This document shows, one piece after another, positions 22,841 to 36,300 of a stretch of 64,000 bases of DNA. Each line of letters starts with the position of its first letter. Within the stretch, counting starts at the first letter, position 1. The notes under the pieces were generated by a model, which saw nothing but the letters and a program-made list of their open reading frames with translations, ran no database searches and was not told the DNA's origin. The position numbers and the translations under genes are program-made. The stretch is from Pelobates cultripes (lineage: Eukaryota; Chordata; Amphibia; Anura; Pelobatidae): assembly GCA_933207985.1 (NCBI GenBank), contig OW240913.1, positions 323,002,380-323,066,379 on the forward strand. The letters run 5' to 3'.

Positions 22841-25800
22841 CTACAAAAGCAAAATAAATATATTCAGCAAATGGCAATGACAAGACCGCAATTCCTAACA
22901 AACAAACTATTCATCCCTTCCTTCATATAGACGCATAGAATACAGAATATATTGTTCTAATATTATTGGAATAGCTTGATTTTAGAACGTCATTTACTTA
23001 ACTCACTGACTGAGGAAGCCTGGATTTGAGGTGAAACATGTTTAAGAGGTTATACCCCCTACATTTTATTGTTGTATTCCAACAACATTCTGATTGAGAG
23101 AATACTGAATTCTGGAATACAATGACAACTGCATGTTAAAAGTGTGAGTGTAATACTATACTGAGAGATATGAGATAGAGAAATGGAGATAAAGATACAC
23201 ACACACACACACATTTCTGGTTAAAATGGTGGGGAAGAGATGATAGAGAACATAGAGCCAATGACAGGAGAGACACCCATAAACCGTTCTTCATAAGGGC
23301 TCCGGTATATGTGAGCTGGTATACCCTAATATGGGAATAGTGTGCTTATAATCTTCCAAATTTTCCCTTTTTGGTCTATCTGCACTATTGTGTTTTTTTT
23401 TCTCCTTTTTTCTTGAGGCAAACTATAACATCCCAAGGAATTGTGACATACTGGTAGTAGTCAGTGGGATTCTGGCACTTGATGGTGATGTGTGGTTGTT
23501 TTTTAACATTGAATAGGGTACTTTCTAAGGTAGTATTAATCTGTATTTTGTTCGGTTTTTAAAAGTTGGATTTCTATTGAAATAACAGACAGTGAAGCAC
23601 TTTTACTGTATTGTCCCTTTAAACAATAAGAAAAAGGGAGAAAAAAAAAAAAAGAAAAGAATATTATTGGCCCAAGAATTTTGATGGTGGCTACTAGATG
23701 AGTGTTCAAGTCACTTTTGGACAATTCATGGAAAACTGGCAGGATGAACCTGGACACCCCTTATCTAGAAAATGTTGAGCGAATGCAAGCAGTTCAGTTA
23801 CTTACTATTTCCAAAGATGGAGACTTCCTGCTCCTCCTGCTGTCATGAAGATATCTCTATTCTGCGGAAGATGTCGAATTTGCCAGAGAGTGGATTTATT
23901 AACCTGGTTTTATTTTTTTAGAGAAGAAGAAAAGTTAGAAAATAACATCATTACATCCGATAAAACCAAAAATGAGTCAGTTCTGCAAAAAATTATCACG
24001 GTTTTGTAATTCAAGGTACAGGCATTATGGTAAATAAAATAAATGAAAAAAATAAATAAATAAACCAACTTTTTTTATTGCCGTGTCGAATCCAACAAGT
24101 AAAATAGGGACAAAATCGATATTGCTAAAGAATAATGGGATCTACTGCTGTCCACAGGAACTGGGCACAGTACTGAGAGGGTAGTGGATGCATGGAATAG
24201 CCTTCCAGCTGAAGTGGTAGAGATTAACACAGTAAAGGAGTTTAGGCATGTGTGGGACATGCATAAGGCTATCCTAACTATAAGATAAGGCCAGGGACTA
24301 ATGAAAGTATTTTTAAAAATTGGGCAGACTAGATGGGCCGAATGGTTCTTATCTGCCGTCACATTCTATGTTACATGGAGGACCCAGAAAATTGTGAAGC
24401 CATTACAAGACGGCTTGACTACTTGCCACGGGACAGCATCAGAGCACTCCTGGAGAAATAACCACTACAGTAGGCTTAAATTATGTCTATATAAAGTACT
24501 ATAGAGTCTGGGCAAGATAAAATATATATATAAAAAAAAAAAAAATGCTGCCTTGGCATTCCCCCTCCCCTCTGACATTAGTGTTTACAAAGAGAGGAGC
24601 AGGAGAGGCAACCCCCAGTTGTTTTCTAAGTTTACCGTCATATTTTACGTACACTTTATTTTAATATTAGCTTTAAGAAATCTAGGCCTTGTATGTGTCT
24701 GTGTTCATGTCTGTGTTGCAGTTGGAAGATCAGGGAACAGTTTTTGGCATCCCAGCTGCTGTGCAGGAAAAAATCTGTATCTTTTTTAATCATATAACAT
24801 TAAAGATACAATAAGATAGCTGAAGGCAAAGTTAAGATATTCAGTAAGAGATTCTAAATGTATTGTTGCTCAGCGGAAGGTGAAAGACATGAATTCCACT
24901 ATTTTCATTTTTAGGCTCACTGTGGAGCTTTGCAAGAAAAAAAGGTATGGAAATGAAGCAAAACGCACTTACCTTTTCAGTGAGACTTGCAAAACCTTTC
25001 TTAGGATGTTCTGTTCTCATGTCATAAATATGGAATTTCCCTTCTAGTGACGTAGCAACCAATTTGTTCATTATTATGTCCTTCCTATCGAACTCCAAAC
25101 TGCAGACCTATAAAATGTAGGGAAAGCAATATCTTAACAGTTCGGATCCAGTAGAAGTGGATGTGTGCAAATAATGTGAAAAAAATAAATAAATAAAATT
25201 TAAAAAAAACTTTGAATGAACCGTTTAAAAAAAAAAAAGTCACAAACAATAATTATTAATATCTTTATAAGGTAAACTTGAATGAATAGAATAAATACTG
25301 GATATGCAAATACTAATTCCTATGTGTAGTACCATATATTAGTCACTAGGGGTCACAGTTATAAAATAGCTCCAGACAACCTGCGTACTTTTGACTAATA
25401 ACCAAGATATAGCACAAAGGTGTGGTACCCACAGTTAACCTCTGGGGGTCAGACTGCTCAGATACTTTGAGTAGCTATATAGGGTATATCGCACCAATGA
25501 GGACACTATAGGGTGGGAGTTGGAGAAAATGTATGAGACAGGCGGATCCCCAAACTAGCCCTGGCTAACAGACTCAGTTCAGCAGAATATACCTACTTGC
25601 TTGTCAGCCCTCTATGACATAAAAAGTATCTACACATCTAAGGGAAAAATAAAAAAGTAATACAAAAGGATCACGCACGCAACGGGCGTTTCCCCTTCTA
25701 TGTCAAGATCATCAGGAATGCCGAACAAGGCTGACCATACACGGGCTTTAAATAGCCCACCCTCTATCATGATAAGCTGTTAACCTGGTCACGTGACCAC

Positions 25801-28800
25801 GTATTATTAGTTAGTACTACCATGTTGCTAAGGAGTAAATTTGGATGATCGTAGTAGATTAATCTATAAGGTACACCCAAAATTCATACACAAGATAACG
25901 CGAATCTCCGGACAAAACAAATAAATAAAAAAAAATCTTACCCCATTTTTAATATTAGTTTCCCATCTTAAGGCCATTTTCCGGAGGTCAAAAAGTTTAA
26001 TATCCCCATTGTCATATCCTGCACACACAGAACGTTCTTCCTGATTATAGGCATTGCCTAGAATAAAAGATAAACAAATTTAATAAGAATATATATATTA
26101 CCCACTATATTTTATGCAACTATCAAACACCGAAAAACATCACAGTAAGCCTTAACTAAAACGATTTATAATATGTCCAGAGGATGTGAACTTATTAAAA
26201 GAACACTCCCACTCTACAACAAGTCCCGATAATTGAAGTTGTCAAGGTGACAGGAGTGTCTACGCAACATCTTACTTTCAAAGGTTAATCCATTTTCCAA
26301 CATTTTAACCTCACATTTGGTCACCCAGTGCCTGAAACCTCTACCTCCTCTCTTCATTTGTCCTGAGCCACCAGAGCGAACAGTAAGGCTTGCTGGGCAG
26401 CCAGTGATGGGCTGAGGACTCCAGGTATAATTTCTCCAACCTAGCAGACCCCTAATACGTGTTTAAACTGTACAGATTAATTCACATATACCTGATGTTC
26501 CATTTCTGGATATGTTCTTTAGTACAATCATGTGATAAAGAGAGTCTTGTATGAAATAAATATCAAATGAATATATATCTGTCTGGGCTTTTCAACTTAT
26601 TTACATGACAAGGTTGCTATTGGGCACTTTCTGTGTATTTTGGGGTCTTTTTAAATCTGTCTTAAAGGGAGACAATAATCAACAGCCTATTGTATTTGTT
26701 CTGGTGAGTAGAATTATTACATTCAGGCATTTTTGCAGTAAACACAGTCTTTAACCCCTTAAGGACCAAACTTCTGGAATAAAAGGGAATCATGACATGT
26801 CACGCTTCCTGGGGCATCCATTGTCTCCACCCTGTGCATGTAGACACTAAACTTTCCTCATAGAGCTGCACTGATTCAATGCATTTCTATGAGGAGATGA
26901 GGATTGGCCAGGGCTGTGTTTGGCCTGTGCTGGCTTTAAAAAAGAAAACTCCATAAAAACACTGCAGCAGAGTGATCACGTTAGATGTTCCATATGCTCA
27001 TACACCAGTTTATACTATTGAGGTGCTTTCTGGGGTATTTGTGCAGAAGATGCATTGAAATTTGCGATGCAACCTCATCACCATCATTGTGATGCAATCA
27101 GTGAGCTCTCTGGCATCTACAGAGAAACGCTGCGCAAGCACATGGCATCCCTTAAATATGTGTGTATATGGCATTATTGGAGATAAATTTGCATGGTATG
27201 CTTCAATTACTTACGTACTCATATATAACTTACCAAATGCGACTGTCCAACAATCTCTCTTGGTTTCTCCTTCTACTGGTTCTATATTAGCAACAGGGGT
27301 GTCCTTTTGCCTCGTGTCCCACACTTTCACTGTTCCTGAAACACATCAGAAAGAAACCGAAAAAAAATAGACTGTTTTAGTACTTTATTCTACAAGTAGA
27401 TTTTTTTATTGACTAACCGTAAGTTAGCTGGAATAGGGCTGGGTTTACTTCCTGTTCACATTCTTCTAGACATTCACATTTGAAGATCCTGCTTGCGGAA
27501 GGTCGGGCAGAAACTGAGCTAAACTACATGAAAGTAACAGGGAGGGAGGGAGAGAGGGAGACACTAAAATGCAGAAGCTCACATTCACTCTGTACTCTCA
27601 CATCCTGCAGGACCGAGGGATTCTCCATAGACAAAGCTTTTTTCCACTCAGCCGTCACATCTGTAGGTAGCTCCACCTTTTTGTCAAATTTGTCACGCAT
27701 AGGAAAATAGTCCCTAACCTGTCTTGATAAAACTTTTGACTGCATTGCAATTTCAGGGGAATTACAATTGTCAATATGAGTATTTCATAAACTCATTTCA
27801 TAAAGGGTTTAGTGCCGCTTTACTACCCTAGTATAAAATCAGATGCAAAGTGAAATTCAGACTTTTTATTCATACATTTTATGCTGCAAGAAGCCCTGTA
27901 TTTTAGTCAATAAAGACTTACCATCACGGCTTCCAGTGACAATCTCTGGGGCTCCTTCACCGATGCCTAATCCTCCCACTCCGTCTATACAGTTAATGAT
28001 TTCTTTGTGGCCTTTCACAGAGTAGACAGGGGTGTCAGCAGCTTCTAAATTCCTGCGAACATAAAGGAACAGGTCATGTGACTAAACAATCACAATTTTA
28101 GCTTTTTCCACATAAACCTAAAACAGATTTTATGTAACAGGGAGACAATCACAGAAATGGTGGGACAATGCTGATTTTGGACCCATATATATTTTTTTAT
28201 ATATATATTTTTTCCTCAGTGTGTGCTACTGGTGAGTCTGAACTACTTTGTAGGTTTGCATCTTGATTCACATCACTGGCATGACTCTAATCAGCTACAC
28301 ACACTCTTGTCTCACTTTCATACCTACCATTATAATGAGGCATGCAATGATTTGTACTTGCAATTCGTCCATGAGTAGATTATTTTAAAGAAGCACATAA
28401 GTATCATAACCACTTTAGTGTGAGGTAGTGGTTATGGTGCCAGGAATTCCCTGGTGCTCTCCCAATGTAAGCAGTCAAACCATTTGCTAATTGTTTGACT
28501 TCTGACCAGGCACCAATCTCACTCTCCACTCTAGCCGGGAGCTCTTTTCATTAAGAGAGCAAGGCTTCGCTCATTGGATAAAAGCCATTAGTCACTATTC
28601 TCAGCCAATGAGCCGGACTGCACAGCAGGGTCTAGTTCAGAAAAGCTGATGAAAGCTCCTTGCTGGAGCTTCCAGCTCTCCATGGAGGAAGAGACTGGCG
28701 CCCAGCAAATACTGACCGTAATACTGAGCTATGGAACACTCCCTTACCACACATTGAGATTTCCATCAAAATCACCAGTGGCTAAATATCTCTGCTGCAG

Positions 28801-29787
28801 AGAACTGGCTCCAAAGGTCCCGCATTTTAGAGGTTTAGCTTTCTCAATCTGTGGGATACAAAGTAAAAGTACATCAACATTAAATTTATAATTCTATTTC
28901 TTCTGCACTATGAGTTACTAAGCGACACTATATTCTACATTAATTGGCAGCACTTTCACTCATCCGTACTACCACAAACTAACGTACAATTAGACCATCA
29001 CACATACAGACCTACACTTCACTTTGAGTTAACTGCATTTGATTGTAAAAGTATTCAAATGAATTACACACCCATTATATATGTACATGTCTGCATAACT
29101 ACTATGTCTAAATTCTAATCTCTACTGGATATATATATATAGAAAATACTAATCACACTGTACAGTAAATAATATATATATATATATATATATAGAAAAT
29201 ACTAATCACACTGTACAGTAAATAATATATATATATATATATATATATAGAAAATACTAATCACACTGTACAGTAAATAATATATATATATATGTTAATT
29301 ATTAGCTAGTGGTTGAATTGTTGACAGAATATTTGTTATTATTTCAGTCACAGCATTATTTGTTATTATTTCAGTCACAGCATTATTTGTTATTATTTCA
29401 GTCACAGCATTATTTGTTATTATTTGTTATATTTTTCCCAAACTCCTGTTGTGCTCAGGATCAGTTGCCATGACAACAGGTGACGCAAACCCCGCAGACT
29501 GAGTTAAAATCTCCCAGATTCGGTTAATTCGGTTTTTTATCCGGGCATGGTGAGCGCCCCGGGGATGGTGAGCCGGTGACACCCGGCCGGGGCACACTGA
29601 CCTCCCGGAGCAGCTTGGCCTCCCCGTGCTGGATCTCGTAGACCTGCATGATGCCGCTCCCGCGGGCCAGGTTGCCCAGACACACGAACTTGGCGCTGCT
29701 CGGCAGCCATTTGCAGTCAAACAGCGTGTAATTCACCGACTTCTGCACGTGGGCGACGATCTGCGGCTTCTCCAGCGGGGAGGACAT
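22633..29787 (-). CDS. WDR92: WDR92 (DNAAF10), WD-repeat dynein assembly factor
   Basis: Eight coding exons join without a frame break into 358 codons, close to the 357 residues of human WDR92: 29602-29787, 28748-28848, 27922-28052, 27234-27335, 25942-26057, 24973-25107, 23806-23903 and 22633-22840. All introns are GT-AG. The start ATG at 29787 opens [20 protein letters not shown], and the end reads [14 protein letters not shown]-type blocks such as [17 protein letters not shown] and GSLHLWKY indicate a seven-bladed propeller. The protein is known as a cytoplasmic partner of the R2TP/prefoldin-like complex and acts in axonemal dynein pre-assembly, so cilia depend on it. It is transcribed away from PNO1 from a shared promoter, and an RFX X-box lies in intron 1. 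Its introns hold LINE ends and a T2-like element, none disturbing the frame. Confidence 0.96.
23806..23903 (-). CDS. WDR92: WDR92 coding exon 7
   Basis: Encodes [20 protein letters not shown] through GSLHLWK and two bases of a split Tyr codon. Donor GTAAGT. Confidence 0.94.
24060..24385 (+). pseudogene. CR1/L2-like LINE 3' end in WDR92 intron 6
   Basis: The translation contains [13 protein letters not shown] and, later, [17 protein letters not shown], the pattern of a reverse transcriptase C-terminus plus the 3' tail of a frog CR1/L2-type LINE. It is short and truncated. Confidence 0.6.
24973..25107 (-). CDS. WDR92: WDR92 coding exon 6
   Basis: 45 codons from [20 protein letters not shown] to FASLTEK. 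Acceptor TATAG, donor GTAAGT. Confidence 0.95.
25680..25800 (-). mobile_element. retroelement-terminus-like repeat with hammerhead-like core
   Basis: On the minus strand CTGATGA (25709-25715) precedes GAAAC (25688-25692) with a pairable CTT/AAG stretch between. A TTTAAAGCCC box and CACGTGACC lie upstream, as in the copy at 8867. It sits in WDR92 intron 5. Confidence 0.4.
25942..26057 (-). CDS. WDR92: WDR92 coding exon 5
   Basis: Encodes [20 protein letters not shown] through RWETNIKNG. Donor GTAAGA, phase 0. Confidence 0.95.
26750..27060. mobile_element. T2-like or related TTAA repeat in WDR92 intron 4
   Basis: TTAACCCCTTAAGGACCAAA at about 26752 starts a repeat whose interior (CCTCATAGAGCTGCACTGAT, then ATTCAATGCATTTCTATGAG) matches the interior of the T2-like element at 31098. 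The right boundary is unclear. Confidence 0.45.
27234..27335 (-). CDS. WDR92: WDR92 coding exon 4
   Basis: Encodes [20 protein letters not shown] through CWTVAFG. The Gly codons at both ends are split after the first G. Donor GTAAGT. Confidence 0.95.
27922..28052 (-). CDS. WDR92: WDR92 coding exon 3
   Basis: Encodes [20 protein letters not shown] through EIVTGSRD and one base of the next Gly codon. Acceptor CGCAG, donor GTAAGT. Confidence 0.95.
28384..28747. mobile_element. T2-like element touching the WDR92 exon 2 donor
   Basis: Starts TTAAAGAAGCACATAAG at 28384, then a CATAACCACTTTAGTG phrase typical of T2-like elements. Its right end GGAACACTCCCTTA reads as an inverted terminus and stops at the splice donor of exon 2. 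The length, about 360 bp, is close to the 349-bp copy at 46102. Confidence 0.45.
28748..28848 (-). CDS. WDR92: WDR92 coding exon 2
   Basis: Encodes [20 protein letters not shown] through DGNLNVW; the Trp codon is split (TG then G). Donor GTAAGG. A T2-like element end touches the donor. Confidence 0.95.
29131..29293. repeat. TA run and 62-bp repeat, three copies
   Basis: TA dinucleotide runs alternate with GAAAATACTAATCACACTGT ACAGTAAATAA, giving about three copies in WDR92 intron 1. Confidence 0.85.
29335..29432. repeat. 27-bp tandem repeat
   Basis: Three to four copies of a unit containing TTGTTATTATTTCAGTCACA, in WDR92 intron 1. Confidence 0.85.
29464..29477. promoter_or_regulatory. RFX X-box in WDR92 intron 1
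   Basis: GTTGCCATGACAAC differs by one base from the canonical X-box GTTGCCATGGCAAC. It lies about 310 bases inside the gene from the start codon. RFX factors drive ciliary genes through such boxes, which fits the role of WDR92. Confidence 0.6.
29602..29787 (-). CDS. WDR92: WDR92 coding exon 1
   Basis: Codons 1-62, from ATG at 29787 to LLRE. The donor is GTCAGT, phase 0. The CAT complement at 29785-29787 is the first ATG in frame with the conserved protein. Confidence 0.95.
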
Positions 29788-30194
29788 GGCTGCGGGGGAC
29801 ACCGGCTGCCAGAGGAACAAACCAGCAACTCTCCGAGCTCCGCCCACCTCTCAAACTGCCACACTGGCCCCTCCCCCCCGGGCTGCCCCGCGCCCGCCTG
29901 ACTGACTGCCCGCCAGAGAAACGCAACTGGGGGGAAACAGGTACTGCGGTTATTTAGTGCTAATTCACCCATGAAAGTCAACCTGAAGGCTGACAGGGAG
30001 GAGAAAACGGTCAAAATGCGGAATTTTGTAGGCAGGCACTGTGCGGGACAGCTTTCCGGATATGACGTTTAGGGGGTCCTGTTCGCATTACGTCATTGTG
30101 AAAGTGGTCTATCCGCTGCAGTGCTGTAACTCCGCCCTGTTCGGTGAGTGCGTCATGGCTGCCGCTCTGCACGTGTAGCACCCAGAGAGTCAGC
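29788..30194. promoter_or_regulatory. bidirectional WDR92/PNO1 promoter
   Basis: The 407 bases between the two divergent start codons are GC-rich and contain no TATA box. Visible motifs: GC boxes (CCGCCC near 29841 and 30133), an ETS-type TTCCGGA at 30054-30060, a CRE-like TTACGTCA at 30088-30095 and an E-box CACGTG at 30170-30175. These are usual elements of housekeeping bidirectional promoters. Transcription starts cannot be placed. Confidence 0.75.
30155..30178 (+). CDS. possible upstream ORF of PNO1 (7 codons)
   Basis: ATG at 30155 in a strong context (G at -3 and +4) reads MAAALHV then TAG, 16 bases before the PNO1 start. It would count as a uORF only if transcription begins upstream of it. 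It overlaps the CACGTG box. Confidence 0.35.
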   Translation: MAAALHV

Positions 30195-30359
30195 ATGGAG
30201 GTCGACAGCGCAGCCAGCGCCACCGAGGGAGCCTTCACCAGCGTGAGGGCCAAGCGCAGCAGGAAGAGGAAGGCGGCCGAGGATGGGAAGGCCATGGAGA
30301 CCGGGGAGAAACCGAGGAAGAGGCCGGATTTCCCCCCCGTGTCCGGTGACAGTCTGACG
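30195..30359 (+). CDS. PNO1: PNO1 coding exon 1
   Basis: Codons 1-55, [10 protein letters not shown] through SGDSLT. ATG context is A at -3 and G at +4. Donor GTAAGT, phase 0. Confidence 0.95.
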
Positions 30360-33300
30360 GTAAGTGCGGAGAGCAGGACAAACCGTGACCAGAGACCCCC
30401 CGCAGGCAGGAGGGGGGGGAGAGAGACTTTCTGTTATCTGCCCCACACCAATTCTGGGATATTCAACCTAACCTCAATATAGTTTGAAACTTTTTACTAA
30501 ATATACAGTATAACAAACTAGGTAAAAAATAAATAAATTATATTTTAAACTTTTTGTGTGGTTTTTTTTTTTTTTTTTTGGTCTGATCTGCAATAAATTT
30601 TGAAACGTTTTAAGAAATACAGCATAAGAAATGTACATTTATAACAAATTTTATATATAACTTGTTATAATGTACATTTATTATACTGTGTGTGTGTGTA
30701 TATATATATATAGACACACAGTAATGTCACTCTTGGTGCCAATACGCTATGAGCTTTCTAGAAATTTAGAAATAAATGTCATCATTGTTTGACTTTTTTC
30801 CGTCACGTAAATTCACATCGGTACAAATCCAATGTGCTCCTAGGAGTGTCCAAGCGGATTTTGTTCTTAAACTTCACCTTTCTCTACTTGGATTCCACTG
30901 CCTGCGAGTGGGCATCTGTCTTTGTATTTATAATGTTCAGTGAGTGATTTGCACGGTAAATATAAATTTTCATCAAATAGATTGTTGTACGCTCGCCATT
31001 TGTCAGACATTATGGTAGTGCCAGGTTGAATATACAGTTAAATCAGAGATTGACAAATTTGCTTGGAATCTAGGAGACAGTCATTTTCAACTAGCCATTA
31101 AAGGGACACTATAGTCACCAGAATCACCACAGCTTGATGTACTTGTTCTGGTGACTATATACGATGCAGGCTTTTCAGTGTAACCAAGCCTTTTCAGCAG
31201 AAAGTCAGTGTTTACATTGCTGCTTAACAACACCTCTAGTGACAGTCACTCAGACGGCCACTAGAGAGTCCTGGGTCACTGCTGCACCATGTGCAGCACC
31301 TAAATTCAGGGTTTCCATCTCTGCATGTAGGCACTGAATGTTCCTCATAGAGATTCATTAATTCAATGCATCCCTATGAGGAGTTGCAGATTGGTAAATT
31401 TGCTGCGCATTCACAAAATCCTCCCAATGATTTCCTAAGGGAAAGCATTGGCTTAGCTGAGAGCATAAAGATTGATCATCTCAGCCATGGAGGTGGTACA
31501 GCGTGGAGAAAAATAAGGTGAGCAAAAACACCTGCCTCATGCAATCGGAGGGGGCAGGTACCTAAATGCAAGCACAAACACATATATTCTGACAGGTGCA
31601 CACCTACACACACACACACACACACTTGCTCGCTCTGACAGGCTTGCGCACTGTCAGACCAGGTATAGGGTACAGAACCTTCTCTGCGATTTATAAACCA
31701 AAACCGCTTCATTAAGCTAAAGTAGTGTTGATTCCTATAATGTCCCATTAATTTGTTATGGTGCCAGGAGACTTACCACTAAGGGTTAAACCATACACAG
31801 ATGCTTTAAATCCCAAAGTCTTGAAACAAGTTATGTTTCGCTCTGCTCCTGCCCTTCCTCTCTTCTCTGATTTTTGAAAATGGAAACCTCAGACAGGGGG
31901 TTTCTCTCAGCTGATTGACGGAGAGAGTCATCTGGCGCTCTAAGCAAATCCATAGCTATACATTGTTTTAAGAAAATTCCTTGAAATAATATGTACGTTT
32001 CTCTAGCTGTTTTTTATAAGTGGGCGCCAATGATTGGCTTCCTGTTTCAAGAAGCGGAAGGGCAGTGGCTGAATTCAGTATTCTGGGGTACTTCTCATGG
32101 TAATCTAGCACCATGGACCTCACGCACCATAACCATTTCATTCCAATGAAGTTCTGGTGCCCCTAGTGTTCCTTTAAATTAAGGGTTGTTTCATATGTAT
32201 ATCTGTTCCTTTTATTCTTAATAACATTTTTATGTATTTAATTCTTCATATGAAAGACTCAATGTTTGATTGGGAAGCTTTTACTGGGACTGTAATAACT
32301 GGAGACTAATACATGGAATGAAAAATTAAATGAAAACAGTCAGCTAATGCAGTACGTCCTTTTAAAGAGAAACCAGTCAATACATGGGATTCTGTGAATC
32401 ATGTGTATTGTTTATTACATTTTAAACGACTTTTACAATAAAAAAGCATGTTTATGATATCCATAAGGAGAATAACCGCAATAGATTATTACAATTTGTA
32501 TATGTAATGTGAAATGGAACAAACACTATCGTGTTGGGAATACACATTTCATGTATTTACTCGAAGCCTCAGCTAAAGGTTAATGTGTGACAGTGACACA
32601 TACTTCATTACAAAGCAAAGTTCACATATTATTGGCATTGCTTTTTGTATTGTGTATGTATTACTCTTACATGATATTTGTTCCCCTATCTGTTCATTTG
32701 GGGGCTGTAAAAACACTGTAGAGCTGTCACTGTATGTGGATGGAATATTATTTCTGCATGATTTTTATCAATGCTGCTCTCGTGTGTTTTGTAGGGTGGC
32801 AGAGAAGAAATGAGAAAAATCCCCGTACCTTCTCACAGATACACCCCACTTAAGGAAAACTGGATGAAAATCTTTACACCCATTGTGGAACATCTACAAC
32901 TGCAAGTTCGCTTTAACTTAAAATCAAGAAATGTGGAAATAAAGGTAAAAGTTTGCCAAGTTTCCACCTATTTTTTTTTTTCTTCTTTCTAATAAAGCGT
33001 CATTCAATCATTATAAATGTATTTTTTTCAAATGTCCAAGCGGCAGTCATAACAAGTGAGATGTATTTCTCACAGGACAGGGGTAGCATTGAAAAGGTTA
33101 AAACAACAAAATGCAGTCCCCAGTCTCCTCCCCTCCTAGCCTTATAAAGAACAACTCCACCCTGAGCTCCCCAGTATTTGCTTGTCCTCGAGCGAGAGAC
33201 AGGTCAGGAAGTAGAGCTCTGCCTTCCCTTGGCAGAATTCCCCCTTTTTTTTTGTGTGTGTGTGTTTTGGAAACACTTGGTGAGGGGGCTGCGGCTCCGT

Positions 33301-36300
33301 CTTGCTTTTTGAAGGTTTGCTTGGCCAGTGCACGTGTCTTTCAATTATCATAGGATATGAACACACGACAGGCTCCTGTGGTTCACTCCTTTATCATTCT
33401 GCCCAATCCGTGATGGAAGAGGCGAAGGTGCGTCTGTACGCACAGCTGGGAGGCTCCATATGTGGACAACACACTGGAGTGTTGTTGCATTCTACTTACA
33501 GATCTCAGAGTGCTATGCGCATTCACAAAGCGATCTCGGCACCTGGCAACAACTCTTGAATCTGGAGCCTAATAGCAGGATATTTAAACACAGCAGTAAC
33601 TAGCCTCCGGGTGTGTTTCAGATTAGTTACCAGTGTGCTCTCCCCAGCCCTCCAGCACACCAGAGGCTTATTACGGTGAGACCAAGTAGCTTTCATCTTA
33701 ATAGTCTTTTTCTTTCCTAAATAAATTAATTTGGATATGTCTGTGGGCAGTGTTCAGGCCCACCTATGTACTGCCTAGCTGCATGTTTGTGGGCAGTGTT
33801 CAGGCCACCTAGGTACAGCCTCGCTGCATGTTTGTGGGCAGTGTTCAGACCACCTATGTACAGCCTAGCTGCATGTATGTTGGCAGTGTTCAGACCACCT
33901 ATGTACAGCCTAGCTGCATGTTTGTGGGCAGTGTTCAGGCCCACATATGTACAGCCTAGCTACATGTTTGTGGGCAGTGTTCAGGCCCACATATGTACAG
34001 CCTAGCTACATGTCTTTGGGCAGTGCTCAGACCCACCTATGTACAGCCTAGCTACATGTCTTTGGGCAGTGCTCAGACCCACCTATGTACAGCCTAGCTA
34101 CATGTCTTTGGGCAGTGCTCAGACCCACCTATGTACAGCCTAGCTACATGTCTTTGGGCAGTGTTCAGACCCACCTATGTACAGCCTAGCTACATGTCTT
34201 TGGGCAGTGCTCAGACCCACCTATGTACAGCCTAGCTACATGTTTGTTGGCAGTGCTCAGACCCACCTATGTACAGCCTAGCTACATGTCTTTGGGCCGT
34301 GTTCAGACCCACCTATGTACAGCCTAGCTACATGTCTTTGGGCAGTGTTCAGACCCACCTATGTACAGCCTAGCTACATGTCTTTGGGCAGTGCTCAGAC
34401 CCACCTATGTACAGCCTAGCTACATGTTTGTGGGCAGTGCTCAGACCACCTATGTACAGCCTAGCTACATGTCTTTGGGCAGTGCTCAGACCCACCTATG
34501 TACAGGTTTCTTTCTTGAACAAAGTGAATTCCTCTATAGTTTGACCATTATGGTTGTTTTAACTCTGTTTGCTGTCAATATCAATTACTGTTGGAATTTT
34601 ATTCGAACCTATGGTTATCCTCAGTAATGTCTGATTAGTATCAGATCCACTGCTATCTGTGCAGGAAAGGGTTTAATGGGGTAAAATATCTTTTACTCTT
34701 GAGAATACAATTCCTAGAACATATGAGATGCAGCATCTAGACCAGTTGTTAGACTTAGAATGTACCTTCCTGTAAATCATCTAAAGTTTGGTTCTAGTTT
34801 TATTCTACTTATGGAAGGCGGCGTATCTTTAGTCGCAATCAAGGGTTAAATTGTCAGCTACTAATACAATTGAGTTACATCTACATTTAATTGATTCCCT
34901 ATTTTACATTTCTGATATGTCAGATTCAGGTCAGGTGAAAAGCAAGGGTTCTGGTACTTGGCTCTCTTAGTCGATCTTTCTTTTCTATAGTGACTGTTAA
35001 CATGTCAGTCTCTGAGCGTTCAAGCATTAACTTGTGGGGCCCTTCTGCGTTCAATCTTAGCTGTGCTTTGGATAATAGATGTGGTTACTCCCTTGAAGCA
35101 ATCAAATGTTTATTTTTCTTAGGTTTATATTTTAGACCATATATAACAATTTTAGGCTGTGTATTCCTGTCTAGTATGAAACCCAGACTTGCTGGTAGTA
35201 GAAATTTGCAGCTTTTTATTTTTACTTTATGTCCATAATGAGCATTTCGTTTTTCTAGTTTCTTTAAATAATCTCCATACACTTTCCCTGGGTCACATCA
35301 AATTTATATCATTATCTTCCAGCATGACCATGTTTGGGACGGTCAGCCAACTGTGAGTTGGGCTAAAACTAAATATTCGTTTCCAGTTTGGACCCTTTAA
35401 GGTCAATCTGTATTTTATCAAACCAGATTTCAGTATTTTTTTTTGATTTTTTTAATTCTTTATTTTTGGTTTGACAAAGTAGATGGTAATCATGAAAGCA
35501 GTTACATTTATGTACATGACAGCGCAGTCATACATTAGCATATATAATGCAAGTGACAGTTGTCAGTTTAGGCATATCATATACATCAAGTTTTCTGTGG
35601 GTGACTTCGTCTGAATTTTTGGTATAGGTGGCAAGCAGTGTTAACTATGTACAATAGCTTTGCTGTGAAGGGTTAGGCTTATAGAGTGGAGTGTCGGTCT
35701 CGCCGCTTCCTGGGGTATGTAACTGCGCCCTCCCCCCCCTTCTACGCACCACAAAACGCTGATGTGCTTTTATCTGCCTTTCCCCTTCTGCCTACTTACA
35801 GGTCTTGGGTGCCTGCCTACAAGAGAGAGATAGAAAGGAAAGTAAAGAGTTGGAGACAAGTACCTGCGTGGTTAGCCATATCGGTTTGACATGGTTACCG
35901 AGTGAGCTACCGACGGGGGTAGTCAGTTCCCTTAAGTTGTGTTTTATGTGCTGGGCCCGGCCCCACCCCCGTCTAGCAGTGGTGCCTCTTCCGCCTGTCC
36001 GAGTGTTGATGTGGTGGTTGGCGTTTGGTGGGCCCCCGCCCCGCCAATTGAAAGTTGCGTGGATGCTGCCCCGCGCCCCAAGTTGTTGTGCTAAGTATCG
36101 TATTGCTCCCACAGATCCCAGACTTTTTGGAACTTAGTCATGGTGTTTCGCACCTGAGAGGTCAATTTATCCATTATGTAATTGTCTCGTATTTTTGTGT
36201 TAACCAGGGATATATGTGGGAGATCTGGACATGACCACTGTTGTGCTAGGGACCTTCGGGCGCTAAATAGAGCATGTTAAGAAGTCTTTGCTCGTGTCTG